64,000 nucleotides of DNA from Candidatus Binatia bacterium. Its GTDB lineage: Bacteria; Desulfobacterota; Binatia; UBA12015. The DNA lies in assembly GCA_029243485.1 (NCBI GenBank), contig JAQWRY010000053.1, forward strand, positions 1-64,000. The letters are read 5' to 3'. Of this stretch, positions 55,463 through 63,672 are shown piece by piece. Below the pieces are notes generated by a model, which made no database searches, was not told the DNA's origin, and saw nothing but the letters and a program-made list of their open reading frames with translations. The position numbers and the translations under genes are program-made. The first letter of the stretch is position 1, and each line of letters starts with the position of its first letter.

Positions 55463-57342
55463 CGCATCCAGGAGCCCGTTGCGCCAGACTTCGTCTGCCC
55501 GGGACCGAGCGAGCGCCCTGGCAACTCCGCCGCAACCGGAACGCCGAGCTCGCCCAGGACCGTCGGCGCCAGGTCCAGAACCGAAACGGGGCCGGCTGCG
55601 AGCGGCACGCTCGAGAGCAGCAAGCCGCGCTCCGGTGCCGCGCCCAAGCCCCGGTGCCCGCCGCGCCCCCCCAAGGCGCTCGAGGCGATCACCTCGCCCG
55701 CTGCGCCTCCCTCGGCGTCGTCGGGCGCCCCGCCGAAGCCGGCTGCAAACGACACGACGAGTTCGGCTGCATTTCCATCGAACGGCCCCAGCGGCTCCGG
55801 ACCTCTGCGCAGGATCTCCTCCACCACCGGTGATGCCGTGGCCCCGTATCGGAGCGTCCGGAGACCGGCCGAGATCTCTTCGAGCAACACCTGCGCCTCG
55901 AGGCCGGGCGCGACGATGCCATCGCGCTCTCGCCCCGCGAGGTTCAGGTAGACCTGTCCCGAGCCGATCGCGTATGCGCGGGTTCGCCCCCAGTCGACGT
56001 TCTCGAGGCCACCTCCGGTCCCGGTTCTCGTCTGGAAACCCTCTCGCTCGAGCCAGGCGTTGAGGCTGACGGCCCGACTGAAGCGGTCGGATCCGTGGGT
56101 GGACACGACGAACAAGATTGTGTCTGCCGGCAGGTGACGCCGGACATCCCCGATGATCCGATCCACGGCGCGGTACGCGTGCTCGACGAGGCCATCGGCC
56201 TCGTCGTTCCCGAACAGCCGCAACACGTCACCCGTCTCCGTGAAAACCGAAACGACGAGCTCCGCATCCCGTTGGTCGATCTCGTGCAGAGTCGCGCGAC
56301 GCGCCCAGTCGAGCGCGAGCCCGGCGTGGCCGACGAACCCGGCCTCATCCACGACCTCTGCCTCGTACGCCGAAGCGGAGCGCGCAGCGCCCAGCGGCTC
56401 GAACAGACCCACCTGCATCGCGAGCTGCGATGCGAACTCCGGGGGCGCCGAGATAGGCCGCTCCGGATGCCGCGGGTCCACGGCCGGCGAGGAGACGTAG
56501 ATTCGGACTTCCGGCTCGATCGACCGGACATACACGCGAATCGTCGCCGCCACAGAATGGAACGGGCTCACGTCGAAAACGATGCCCTGAAGCTCGCTCC
56601 ACTTGCCCTCTTCCAAGAAGATCTCGCGCTCGCCGATGCTGATGCGGACCTTCGGACCGTTGCGAGCAAACGAGATCGGAACCGGCGGCGCCGACCACCC
56701 GTCGACTTCGATTCCCGAGATCTCACCGCTGTCCGCGCCCGACGTCGACCTGAGTTCCACGAAGCCGCCGCCCGGAGCCACGTCAAACACGCCCACGCCA
56801 CAAAGCGACCGGCCGTGCTCCAGACTACGTGGCGGGAAGGCGTACGGCACCCGGAGTACGACGGTCCTCACACCGGCCTCATCCGCGCGTTCCCAGAACG
56901 TCGCGCCTTTTGCCCCAGACGTGGCTGTGGGCCCGTACAGCGGGAATCCCAGCACCATCTCTGGGCCGCCGAGCGACTGGACTGCGTCGAGAACCTCGTA
57001 GGTCGCCGGGTCCCGCCGCATCCGCCCGAACACGCCGTGCTCCGCGGGCGTGAGCCCCGTCGAGAACGACGTCCACGCGACCGGCGCGGCGACCGGCAAT
57101 GTCGTCTCCAGCGGACGGTAGTCGCCGTCCTCGATCAGAGCGTCGATGTTCGGAAGCTTCCCGTCCGCACGCAACGCATCCAGGCGCTCGGGATCGAGGC
57201 CGTCGAAGCCGAGCACCACGACGCGCGGGTTCCCCACAACGCCGGCGCCACGGCGCTGACAGGCCGACACACCCATGAGAACGGCGAGGCCGGACGCAAC
57301 GAGGGCGCAGAGCCCGAAGCCCTGCGCCCTCGTCCTACGCAT
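55459..57342 (-). CDS. Alkaline-phosphatase-superfamily (phosphodiesterase-type) lipoprotein with altered metal site
   Basis: This 627-aa protein has an N-terminal signal with lipobox GVSAC (Cys28) and a type I phosphodiesterase-like domain. VVVLGFDGLDPERLDALRAD has the first metal Asp (D47), and APVAWTSFSTGLTPAEHGVF has the nucleophile Thr region. Two expected ligands differ: TDxxxH is GDVLRL, with Leu376 replacing His, and SDHG is STHG, with Thr415 replacing Asp. So hydrolysis may be lost or altered. It is in an operon with a glycosyltransferase and an epimerase. Relatives act on phosphodiesters or transfer phosphoethanolamine-like groups; the substrate is unknown. Confidence 0.8.
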   Translation of the reverse strand: MRRTRAQGFGLCALVASGLAVLMGVSACQRRGAGVVGNPRVVVLGFDGLDPERLDALRADGKLPNIDALIEDGDYRPLETTLPVAAPVAWTSFSTGLTPAEHGVFGRMRRDPATYEVLDAVQSLGGPEMVLGFPLYGPTATSGAKGATFWERADEAGVRTVVLRVPYAFPPRSLEHGRSLCGVGVFDVAPGGGFVELRSTSGADSGEISGIEVDGWSAPPVPISFARNGPKVRISIGEREIFLEEGKWSELQGIVFDVSPFHSVAATIRVYVRSIEPEVRIYVSSPAVDPRHPERPISAPPEFASQLAMQVGLFEPLGAARSASAYEAEVVDEAGFVGHAGLALDWARRATLHEIDQRDAELVVSVFTETGDVLRLFGNDEADGLVEHAYRAVDRIIGDVRRHLPADTILFVVSTHGSDRFSRAVSLNAWLEREGFQTRTGTGGGLENVDWGRTRAYAIGSGQVYLNLAGRERDGIVAPGLEAQVLLEEISAGLRTLRYGATASPVVEEILRRGPEPLGPFDGNAAELVVSFAAGFGGAPDDAEGGAAGEVIASSALGGRGGHRGLGAAPERGLLLSSVPLAAGPVSVLDLAPTVLGELGVPVAAELPGRSLGPGQTKSGATGSWMR

Positions 57343-57410
57343 CTTTTCTTCCGCTTCCTGCTCGCTGCGTCCTTAGGTCGAGACGCCGCAAGAGCCGGAA
57401 AACGTGCGGA

Positions 57411-58340
57411 TCAGGCGTTTGCCGCGAACCAGTCGACGGTGAGCTTCATTCCGTCTTCGAAGTTGACGAGCGGCTCGTACTTGAGGAGTTCTCGCGCCTT
57501 CGAAATGTCGGCCAACGTGTGCTTCACGTCGCCGGCACGATCCGGCTCGTGGTTGCGCTTCACCGGCTTACCGAGACCCTTCTCGACTTGGGTGAGCACG
57601 TCGAGCAAGGAATAGCGCTCGTTACACGCGATGTTAAACGGCTCGCCCGCCACACCCGGCGCTTTTGCAGCCAGGAGGTTCGCCGACACGACGTTGTCGA
57701 TGAACGTGAAGTCGCGCGACTGCTCGCCGTCCCCGTGCACCTCGGCCGCTTCGTCGGCCAGTGCGGCGCAGATGAAGCGTGGGATAACCGCGGCGTACTT
57801 TGATTCCGGGTCCTGACGGGGCCCGAACACATTGAAGTACCGCATCGACACCGTCTCGAGATCGTAGAGGTTCGAGTAGATCCTGCAGTAGTACTCGCCC
57901 ATGATCTTCGAAGCCGCGTACGGGGAGATCGGCTGCGGGGTCTGCGTCTCGACCTTCGGCAGCGTCGGATCGGCGCCGTAGACCGACGAAGACGACGCGT
58001 AGACCACACGCTGCACGCCGGCCTTCTTCGAGGCGATCAACAGGTTCAGGATGCCGGTCACGTTCACGTCGTTGTTCGCCCGCGGATCATCGATCGACCG
58101 AGGCACCGAACGCAGCGCAGCCTGCTGGTAAACGTACTGACAGCCCTGCACCGCACGCTCGAGCGCGTCGGGGTCCCGGAGATCCCCTTCGATGACCTCG
58201 ACGTCGTCCTTGAACGCCGCGAGGTTGCTCTGCTTGCCAGTAGAGAAGTCGTCGAGGATGCGCACCTTCTCGCCGTTTGCGAGAAGCTGCGCGGCAATGT
58301 GCGAACCGATAAAGCCGGCGCCGCCCGTCACTAGGTTCAT
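57411..58340 (-). CDS. NAD-dependent sugar epimerase (UDP-GlcNAc/UDP-Glc 4-epimerase family)
   Basis: This 309-aa extended short-chain dehydrogenase starts MNLVTGGAGFIGSHIAAQLL, the NAD-binding GxxGxxG. It has the DDFSTGK ribose-contact motif and the catalytic SSSVYG plus YAASKIMGEYYC (Ser, Tyr, Lys). The WbpP/GalE-like C-terminal region is present. It should interconvert a UDP-sugar for glycan assembly. ATG 58340 was chosen by homology; an in-frame upstream frame to 58439 is not conserved. DUF5989 is 19 bases upstream. Confidence 0.93.
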   Translation of the reverse strand: MNLVTGGAGFIGSHIAAQLLANGEKVRILDDFSTGKQSNLAAFKDDVEVIEGDLRDPDALERAVQGCQYVYQQAALRSVPRSIDDPRANNDVNVTGILNLLIASKKAGVQRVVYASSSSVYGADPTLPKVETQTPQPISPYAASKIMGEYYCRIYSNLYDLETVSMRYFNVFGPRQDPESKYAAVIPRFICAALADEAAEVHGDGEQSRDFTFIDNVVSANLLAAKAPGVAGEPFNIACNERYSLLDVLTQVEKGLGKPVKRNHEPDRAGDVKHTLADISKARELLKYEPLVNFEDGMKLTVDWFAANA

Positions 58341-58359
58341 GAAGCTTGGTCTCCTTGGA

Positions 58360-58527
58360 TCAGAAAAGGGTGTAGACGAAGGGCGAAGACGCCGTGGATC
58401 GTCCAAAATAGAGCAACAGAGCGGTGATGAGCAGGACACTCACAGCCGGAGTTATCCACCAAATCTTATACCTCCAGAGGAACTGAAGTAGCCCCTCCTC
58501 ATGCTCATCGTCGACTTCTCCGGCCAT
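58360..58527 (-). CDS. DUF5989-like small membrane protein
   Basis: This 55-aa protein has an acidic N-terminus (MAGEVDDEHEEG), then LLQFLWRYKIWWITPAVSVL and LLITALLLYFG, and ends TASSPFVYTLF. That pattern matches DUF5989, small membrane proteins usually encoded near SxtJ-like and carbamoyltransferase genes. Neither partner is in the window. GGGGAG lies six bases before the ATG. Function is not known. It sits between the response regulator and the epimerase. Confidence 0.7.
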   Translation of the reverse strand: MAGEVDDEHEEGLLQFLWRYKIWWITPAVSVLLITALLLYFGRSTASSPFVYTLF

Positions 58528-58582
58528 ACCAACTCCCCGCAAATGCTGAACGCCAGCACCACACCTTAGGCGTTCGACTCGA

Positions 58583-60025
58583 TCAGGTCGAGGTCGCGGG
58601 TGGGCTCACGTTGAAGATCGGTTGATCGGCCTTGTTTCCGCGGTTCCGGAATTCCTCGCGTTTCATGCCGTAGGATTTCATCTTGCGATGAAGCGTCGCA
58701 GCGTCGACCAGAGCGTGCTTGGCGCTATGGCTGATGCCCCCTCGGTACTTCCGCAGGATGTGCCCGAGGTAGTCCTTCTCTGCGCGACGCAAAAACTCCT
58801 TTAGGGGCACCTCGTAGTCGAACGAGCGACGCTGGGAACCTTCGTTCGTGGCCCGGATCGGTCCGCCCCCCGGGATGTCGATGTCGCGGATCATCGGACC
58901 GCTGGTCTTCAGGATGGCGCGTTCCAAGAGGTTCCCGAGCTCGCGCACGTTGCCCGGCCAGCCGTATCCCATGAGGCTCGACAGAGCCTTGTTTGAGACG
59001 CGGTTGATGTTCTTCTCTTTGGCCAGCTGCGAGTTGCGCAGGAACTCGGCCACGAGCAGCGGGACATCCTCGATGCGCTCCCGAAGTGGCGGAATTCGAA
59101 TCGGGACGACGTTCACGCGGTAGTAGAAATCCTCGCGCATCTGACCGCTGGCGACGAGCGCTTCGAGGTCGACGTTCGTCGCCGCGATCACACGCATGTT
59201 GACCTTCACTCGGCGGTTGCCGCCGAGGCGCTCGATCTCACGTTCCTCGAGGACCCGCAGCAACTTCAGCTGCATGTTGAGAGAGATCGACTCGATTTCG
59301 TCGAGGAACAACGTTCCGCCCGACGAGAGCTCAATCTTCCCTACTCGATCGTGAACGGCGCCGGTGAACGCACCGCGCTGGTACCCGAACAGCTCACTCT
59401 CGAGCAGCGTATCGGGGAACGCCGCGCAGTTGATTGGAACAAACTTGCCCGCCTTACGTTTCCCCTGGAAGTGGACCGCGCGAGCGCACAACTCTTTGCC
59501 CGTCCCGGACTCGCCGGTGAGGAGCGTCGTCGCATCGCTCGAAGCGAGCACTGCGATCTGGGAAAAGATCTCGTGCATCCGCGGATTGCGCGAGACCATG
59601 TTCGCAAACGAGTACCGGTCTGCCAGCTGCCCGCGAAGGTAGTTGATTTCATCGAGAAGGCGCCGCTTCTCGAGCACCTTCTCCGTCGCGAGAAGGATCT
59701 CCTCGTTCTGAAAGGGCTTGGTTATGTAGTCCGAAGCGCCCTGCTTGATGGCTTCGACGGCCCCTTTGATGCTCGCGTACCCGGTGATCATGATCACGTC
59801 GAGATCGGGCCAGCGACTTCGAACTTCACGCGTCAGACTTAGCCCGTCGGTACCGGGGATCTTCAGATCTACGAGCGCGAGCGAGTAGTCCTGCTGCGAG
59901 AGAAAGTCGAAGGCATCCGAAGCAGTCGTGGCGCTATCCACCACGTAGTTCTGCGCCCGAAAGAGCTCTTCGAGTTGTCGACAGATGAACGCATCATCGT
60001 CGATGATCAGAATTCGCGTCTCCAT
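58583..60025 (-). CDS. Sigma-54-dependent response regulator (NtrC family)
   Basis: This 480-aa protein has a receiver with acidic pocket (IIDDD) and phospho-acceptor D53 (LALVDLKIPGTDG). An AAA+ domain follows with Walker A GESGTGKE, the sigma-54 loop GAFTGA (residues 218-223) and Walker B GGTLFLDEIES. The C-terminal Fis-like helix-turn-helix includes GISHSAKHALVDAATLHRKM. All activity motifs are intact, so it should activate sigma-54 promoters when phosphorylated. The kinase-like gene lies 12 bases upstream. Confidence 0.94.
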   Translation of the reverse strand: METRILIIDDDAFICRQLEELFRAQNYVVDSATTASDAFDFLSQQDYSLALVDLKIPGTDGLSLTREVRSRWPDLDVIMITGYASIKGAVEAIKQGASDYITKPFQNEEILLATEKVLEKRRLLDEINYLRGQLADRYSFANMVSRNPRMHEIFSQIAVLASSDATTLLTGESGTGKELCARAVHFQGKRKAGKFVPINCAAFPDTLLESELFGYQRGAFTGAVHDRVGKIELSSGGTLFLDEIESISLNMQLKLLRVLEEREIERLGGNRRVKVNMRVIAATNVDLEALVASGQMREDFYYRVNVVPIRIPPLRERIEDVPLLVAEFLRNSQLAKEKNINRVSNKALSSLMGYGWPGNVRELGNLLERAILKTSGPMIRDIDIPGGGPIRATNEGSQRRSFDYEVPLKEFLRRAEKDYLGHILRKYRGGISHSAKHALVDAATLHRKMKSYGMKREEFRNRGNKADQPIFNVSPPATST

Positions 60026-60037
60026 GCTCCTCCGGTC

Positions 60038-60733
60038 CTACTTCCCGAGCGCCAGGCGCACGACGCACCCACCGATTTCGTCTTGTTGACGCGAGGACGT
60101 CCGAAGCGCGCCCCCCTGCATGACGATCAACTTCCGTGCGATCGCCCATTCCATGACAGCAATCTCGAGCGGTGCTTCGCCGCCCGTCGCGTCGAGCAAG
60201 AACTCGACCGAGTCCGCATCGTCGCAGAGCGCGAGCGTGCACGAGAAGCTCTCGCGGTTGGCTCCACCCATGAGATTCGCAACGAGTCGCAACGCCAGCG
60301 AAAACCGCTGCGGGTCGAGCGAGACCATCGTGCCGGCCGCGGATTCGTCCACCGTCACGGTGACTTCCCGCTCGGGCAGCTCCGTTTGCAGGAGCGACTC
60401 ACTGGCTGCGGCCACGTCCGGCGCCGACATTGTCATCGGCGACGCCTTGTCCGCCTCGAAGTAGCGCAACCCGAGTTCCAGGAATTCCTGGAACCGCTGC
60501 AGGACGCCGCTCATCTCTTCGGCCTGTTTGGCGCGGGCGGAGGCGTCCTCCTCCGAGCCGATTCGATCGACCCAGTAGAAGAGCTTGTGGAAGTGGTTCC
60601 CGGCGGAATGGCGGAGATCACGCACGACGTCCTCTTCGACGTGCATCATCTGGCCTGCCCCGGAACCACCTTCGTCTGCGTCGCGGGGCGCCTCGGGCGC
60701 CTCCACGGCAGATCGTGCCATCGCTTCCCGCAT
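60038..60733 (-). CDS. Degenerate histidine-kinase-like protein
   Basis: This 231-aa protein resembles the DHp/catalytic half of a sensor kinase. Possible H-box LRHSAGNHFHKLFYWVDRIG contains His42, and the C-terminal EWAIARKLIVMQGGALRTSS resembles the G2/helix region of HATPase domains. The N-box Asn and the G1 DxGxG motif were not found. No input domain or TM segment is present. It may act as a pseudokinase, phosphotransfer or inhibitor of the adjacent sigma-54 regulator. Confidence 0.6.
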   Translation of the reverse strand: MREAMARSAVEAPEAPRDADEGGSGAGQMMHVEEDVVRDLRHSAGNHFHKLFYWVDRIGSEEDASARAKQAEEMSGVLQRFQEFLELGLRYFEADKASPMTMSAPDVAAASESLLQTELPEREVTVTVDESAAGTMVSLDPQRFSLALRLVANLMGGANRESFSCTLALCDDADSVEFLLDATGGEAPLEIAVMEWAIARKLIVMQGGALRTSSRQQDEIGGCVVRLALGK

Positions 60734-61050
60734 CGAACTCGCTCTACCCCCCGCTGCCGCCCAATCCTCGGCGACTCATCCATGTGTCGGCTGCCCGAGC
60801 CAGCGCCATTAGCGCCATCGTGGCTCTTTCGCACGATTTGGGGGTGAGGAGTTGCAGGAAACAACGGCAGTGCGCCGCCCCCCGACGACGACCGAAGCCG
60901 CCGAAGTACTTGATCTACTTACGTTTTATACCTGAACCAGGCCTGGACCACCGGTCGTTCGTCGCTTCCCGCGTCAGACGACCCCTCCCGGCGCGGACCC
61001 TCACATTCTCGCAAACGTGCCAGCCGGGATCCGGCGATCCTGCCAGAGTT
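60734..61050. other. Intergenic region without recognised gene
   Basis: No convincing gene is seen in these 317 bases. The region carries an AT-rich patch (around 60905-60940) unlike the surrounding GC-rich DNA, which could hold a promoter for the kinase-like/regulator operon on the minus strand. A 27-codon plus-strand frame begins with TTG at about 60852 but has no recognisable family. Confidence 0.4.
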
Positions 61051-61194
61051 CTACCCGATGAGTCCAGCCATCCACAGCAGCACGTGCGTTCCGACGATCA
61101 CCGTGGCGATCCCGATGAATAGCAGCGCGGGCGGTCGTTCTCGTCGCACCCCACGCCGACGCGGCGGGGGCTGGAACTCGATTCTCACGGCCAT
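61051..61194 (-). CDS. Small single-TM hypothetical protein
   Basis: This 47-aa product begins MAVRIEFQPPPRRRGVRRER, a basic cytosolic part, followed by a hydrophobic C-terminal helix (ALLFIGIATVIVGTHVLLWM). The design is a tail-anchored-like small protein. A longer frame to 61335 has no added coding character. No family was recognised and the Shine-Dalgarno is weak. Confidence 0.45.
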   Translation of the reverse strand: MAVRIEFQPPPRRRGVRRERPPALLFIGIATVIVGTHVLLWMAGLIG

Positions 61195-61351
61195 ACCTGT
61201 GGATACGGAGAAACGGCCCAAGCTGTCAACACACCTTCTGGATCCCGCTTCCTTGCCCTTTTGCAAGCGCCGTGGCGCCTTGCGCGGATGGCATGGCCTT
61301 GCAAACCCACGAGATCCGAAAAGACGAGGCGCCACCTATTTCCCACGCCCG

Positions 61352-61371
61352 GCGAGCCCACGGGCTCGCCC
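61352..61371 (+). promoter_or_regulatory. Strong hairpin in the ilvD leader
   Basis: GGCGAGCC-CACG-GGCTCGCC is an 8-bp perfect stem with a 4-nt loop about 65 bases before the ilvD ATG, followed by CCTTTACA. It could be an attenuator, an mRNA stabiliser or an operator. The T-run is too short for a confident terminator. A second imperfect hairpin lies at 61263-61282. Confidence 0.4.
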
Positions 61372-61435
61372 CTTTACACCCGGGGCAGCCGGTCCTTAGA
61401 CTCCCCGACCAGTCCGTCCACAGGGAGATCCAGAA

Positions 61436-63127
61436 ATGTCAGCGAAGAAGCCGGGAAACGTGAACAGCCGATTGGTCACCGAGGGCGATAGTCGCGCCCC
61501 CAACCGGGCCATGCTCCGGGCGGTCGGGTTCGGCGACGACGATTTCACAAAGCCCATCATAGGGATCTCAAACAGCCACAGCACCATCACGCCCTGCAAC
61601 GCCGGGATCCAGGTCCTCGCGGACCGGGCGGCCGGCGGGATCTCCGCCGCCGGCGGCATGCCCCAGGTCTTCGGCACCATCACGATCAGCGACGGCATCT
61701 CCATGGGGACCGAGGGCATGAAGTGTTCCCTCGTCAGCCGCGAAGTAATCGCCGACTCGATCGAGACGGTGTGCCGCGGCCAGAGCCATGACGGCATCCT
61801 CGCAATCGGTGGCTGCGACAAGAACATGCCCGGCGCCATGATGGGCATCGCTCGGCTGAACATCCCCGGCATCTTCGTGTACGGCGGCACGATCAAGCCC
61901 GGCCACTACGGCGGTCAGGATCTTACGATCGTAAGCGTCTTCGAAGCGGTCGGTGCGCACAACGAAGGCAACATGTCAGGCGAGGACTTCTCGGAGATCG
62001 AACGCCGTGCCTGCCCCAGCGTCGGCTCCTGCGGCGGCATGTTCACCGCAAACACGATGTCGTCGGCGATCGAAGCCATGGGGATGAGCCTCCCGATGAC
62101 ATCGACGATGGCCGCGCCCGACGGGGAGAAGGCCGACAGCACTGAGGCCGCCGGCAAGCGCCTCGTCGGCCTCGTCGCGGACCAGCTTCTGCCCCGCGAC
62201 ATCATGACGCGCGCCGCCTTCGAGAACGCGATCGCCGTCACGATGGCGCTCGGCGGGTCGACGAATGCGGTCCTCCACCTGCTCGCGATCGCGCACGCCG
62301 CTCAGGTCGAACTCGAGCTCGACGACTTCGAGAAGATCCGTCGCGAGGTGCCCGTCTTGTGCGACCTGAAGCCGAGCGGCCAGTACGTCGCCACGGACCT
62401 GCGCCGCGTCGGCGGCGTCCCCCTCGTAATGAAGATACTTCTGCGGGCCGGACTCTTGAACGGCGCGTGCCGCACCGTCACCGGCAATACGATCGAAGAG
62501 AACCTCGCCGAGATCCCCGACACGCCTCCGAGCGACCAAGAGGTCGTGCGCCCATTCGACAAGCCCGTGTACGCCAAGGGACACCTCGCCGTGCTCCGCG
62601 GCAACCTCGCCCCCGAGGGCTCCGTTGCGAAGATCTCCGGGCTCGCCTCTTCGACAATCACGGGACCCGCACGCGTGTTCGAATCCGAAGAGAGCTGCCT
62701 CGAGGCCATCCTCGCCGACAAGATCAAGGCGGGGGACGTTCTCGTGATCCGTTACGAGGGACCGTGTGGCGGCCCCGGGATGCGCGAAATGCTCGCGCCG
62801 ACCTCGGCGATCATCGGGAAGGGGCTCGGAGACTCGGTCGGCATGGTCACCGACGGCCGCTTCTCCGGCGGCACCTACGGAATGGTCGTGGGCCACGTCG
62901 CTCCCGAAGCTCAGCTCGGAGGACCGCTCGCCCTGGTGCACGAGGGCGACTCGATCACCATCGACGCCGACCAGAACCTGCTACAGTTCGACGTGGACGA
63001 TGCCGAGCTCGAGAAGCGTCGCGCAGGGTGGAAGGCACCGGAGCCTCGCTACACGCGGGGCGTCCTCTGGAAGTATGCGCGGCTGGTGTCGAGCAGCTCG
63101 CTCGGCGCCGTGACCGACGGACTCTGA
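61436..63127 (+). CDS. ilvD: Dihydroxy-acid dehydratase
   Basis: IlvD makes the 2-keto acids of valine and isoleucine. The 563-aa protein has the three cluster Cys in TPCNAG, GGCDKN and [14 protein letters not shown], and the catalytic Ser in [20 protein letters not shown]. The conserved [15 protein letters not shown] is present. AGGGAG precedes the ATG by about eight bases. It stands alone on the plus strand; other ilv genes are not in the window. Confidence 0.97.
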   Translation: MSAKKPGNVNSRLVTEGDSRAPNRAMLRAVGFGDDDFTKPIIGISNSHSTITPCNAGIQVLADRAAGGISAAGGMPQVFGTITISDGISMGTEGMKCSLVSREVIADSIETVCRGQSHDGILAIGGCDKNMPGAMMGIARLNIPGIFVYGGTIKPGHYGGQDLTIVSVFEAVGAHNEGNMSGEDFSEIERRACPSVGSCGGMFTANTMSSAIEAMGMSLPMTSTMAAPDGEKADSTEAAGKRLVGLVADQLLPRDIMTRAAFENAIAVTMALGGSTNAVLHLLAIAHAAQVELELDDFEKIRREVPVLCDLKPSGQYVATDLRRVGGVPLVMKILLRAGLLNGACRTVTGNTIEENLAEIPDTPPSDQEVVRPFDKPVYAKGHLAVLRGNLAPEGSVAKISGLASSTITGPARVFESEESCLEAILADKIKAGDVLVIRYEGPCGGPGMREMLAPTSAIIGKGLGDSVGMVTDGRFSGGTYGMVVGHVAPEAQLGGPLALVHEGDSITIDADQNLLQFDVDDAELEKRRAGWKAPEPRYTRGVLWKYARLVSSSSLGAVTDGL

Positions 63128-63259
63128 GCCGGCTTGCTCGGGGGGACTCCCACCATTCTGCAAGTCTGAGGCGGTTCCGGGAGCTTCTCCTGAGTTCGGC
63201 CGGGCGCGGGAGCCCGCGTCGAGGCGTCGACCAAGCGCTCTCAGTGATAGAGGGCCGGC

Positions 63260-63649
63260 TTACTCCGGCGCCGGTTTGCGAACGAGCTGGACGACGTTGT
63301 CGCCTCGCTTGCCGGCGCGCTTCTTCGGGGCGGGAGCCTTCGGCTTCTCTTGCGGCTCAGGCTCGTCACTCGCGTCGGGGCGCTGCAGGTGGACCTCACC
63401 CGGGTCGGGGAGGCGCTCGATCTGAACGGGCCGTCCACCCATGCTGAACGACGTGCCGTCGATCTGCTCGCGCTCGAGAATCCAGGTGACCGGCTGCAGG
63501 GGCTGAGCGAGGAACAGCAGGTCGCACTCGTGCCAGCCCGGCCGCGCGTGTCCGCGAATGGCCTCCACGCGGGCGTAGCCGGCCGGCTTCCCATCGAGAT
63601 GCACCAGGACGACGTCTCCCGGCCCGTTGTAGACTTTCTCGTCGGCCAT
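63260..63649 (-). CDS. Conserved-looking hypothetical protein
   Basis: This 129-aa soluble protein begins MADEKVYNGPGDVVLVHLDG and has a compact beta-rich first ~75 residues (PAGYARVEAIRGHARPGWHE, then ECDLLFLAQPLQPVTWILER). A charged Pro/Lys/Ala-rich tail follows. No family was recognised. The 23-base gap to the upstream phosphatase gene suggests one transcript. Confidence 0.65.
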   Translation of the reverse strand: MADEKVYNGPGDVVLVHLDGKPAGYARVEAIRGHARPGWHECDLLFLAQPLQPVTWILEREQIDGTSFSMGGRPVQIERLPDPGEVHLQRPDASDEPEPQEKPKAPAPKKRAGKRGDNVVQLVRKPAPE

Positions 63650-63672
63650 CGCGGTTGTTTAGCCGAGGGAGC

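Noticed and set aside
58543-58582. Possible sigma-54 promoter between the regulator and DUF5989 genes
   Set aside because: A TGGC and a TTGC occur, but the spacing between GG and GC is 12 rather than 10 bases, and the alternative GG/GC pair has poor consensus.
60852-60935. A 27-codon plus-strand peptide that might be a modified-peptide precursor
   Set aside because: There is no maturation enzyme nearby, the start is TTG, and it resembles no known precursor. Retained only as a note in the intergenic entry.
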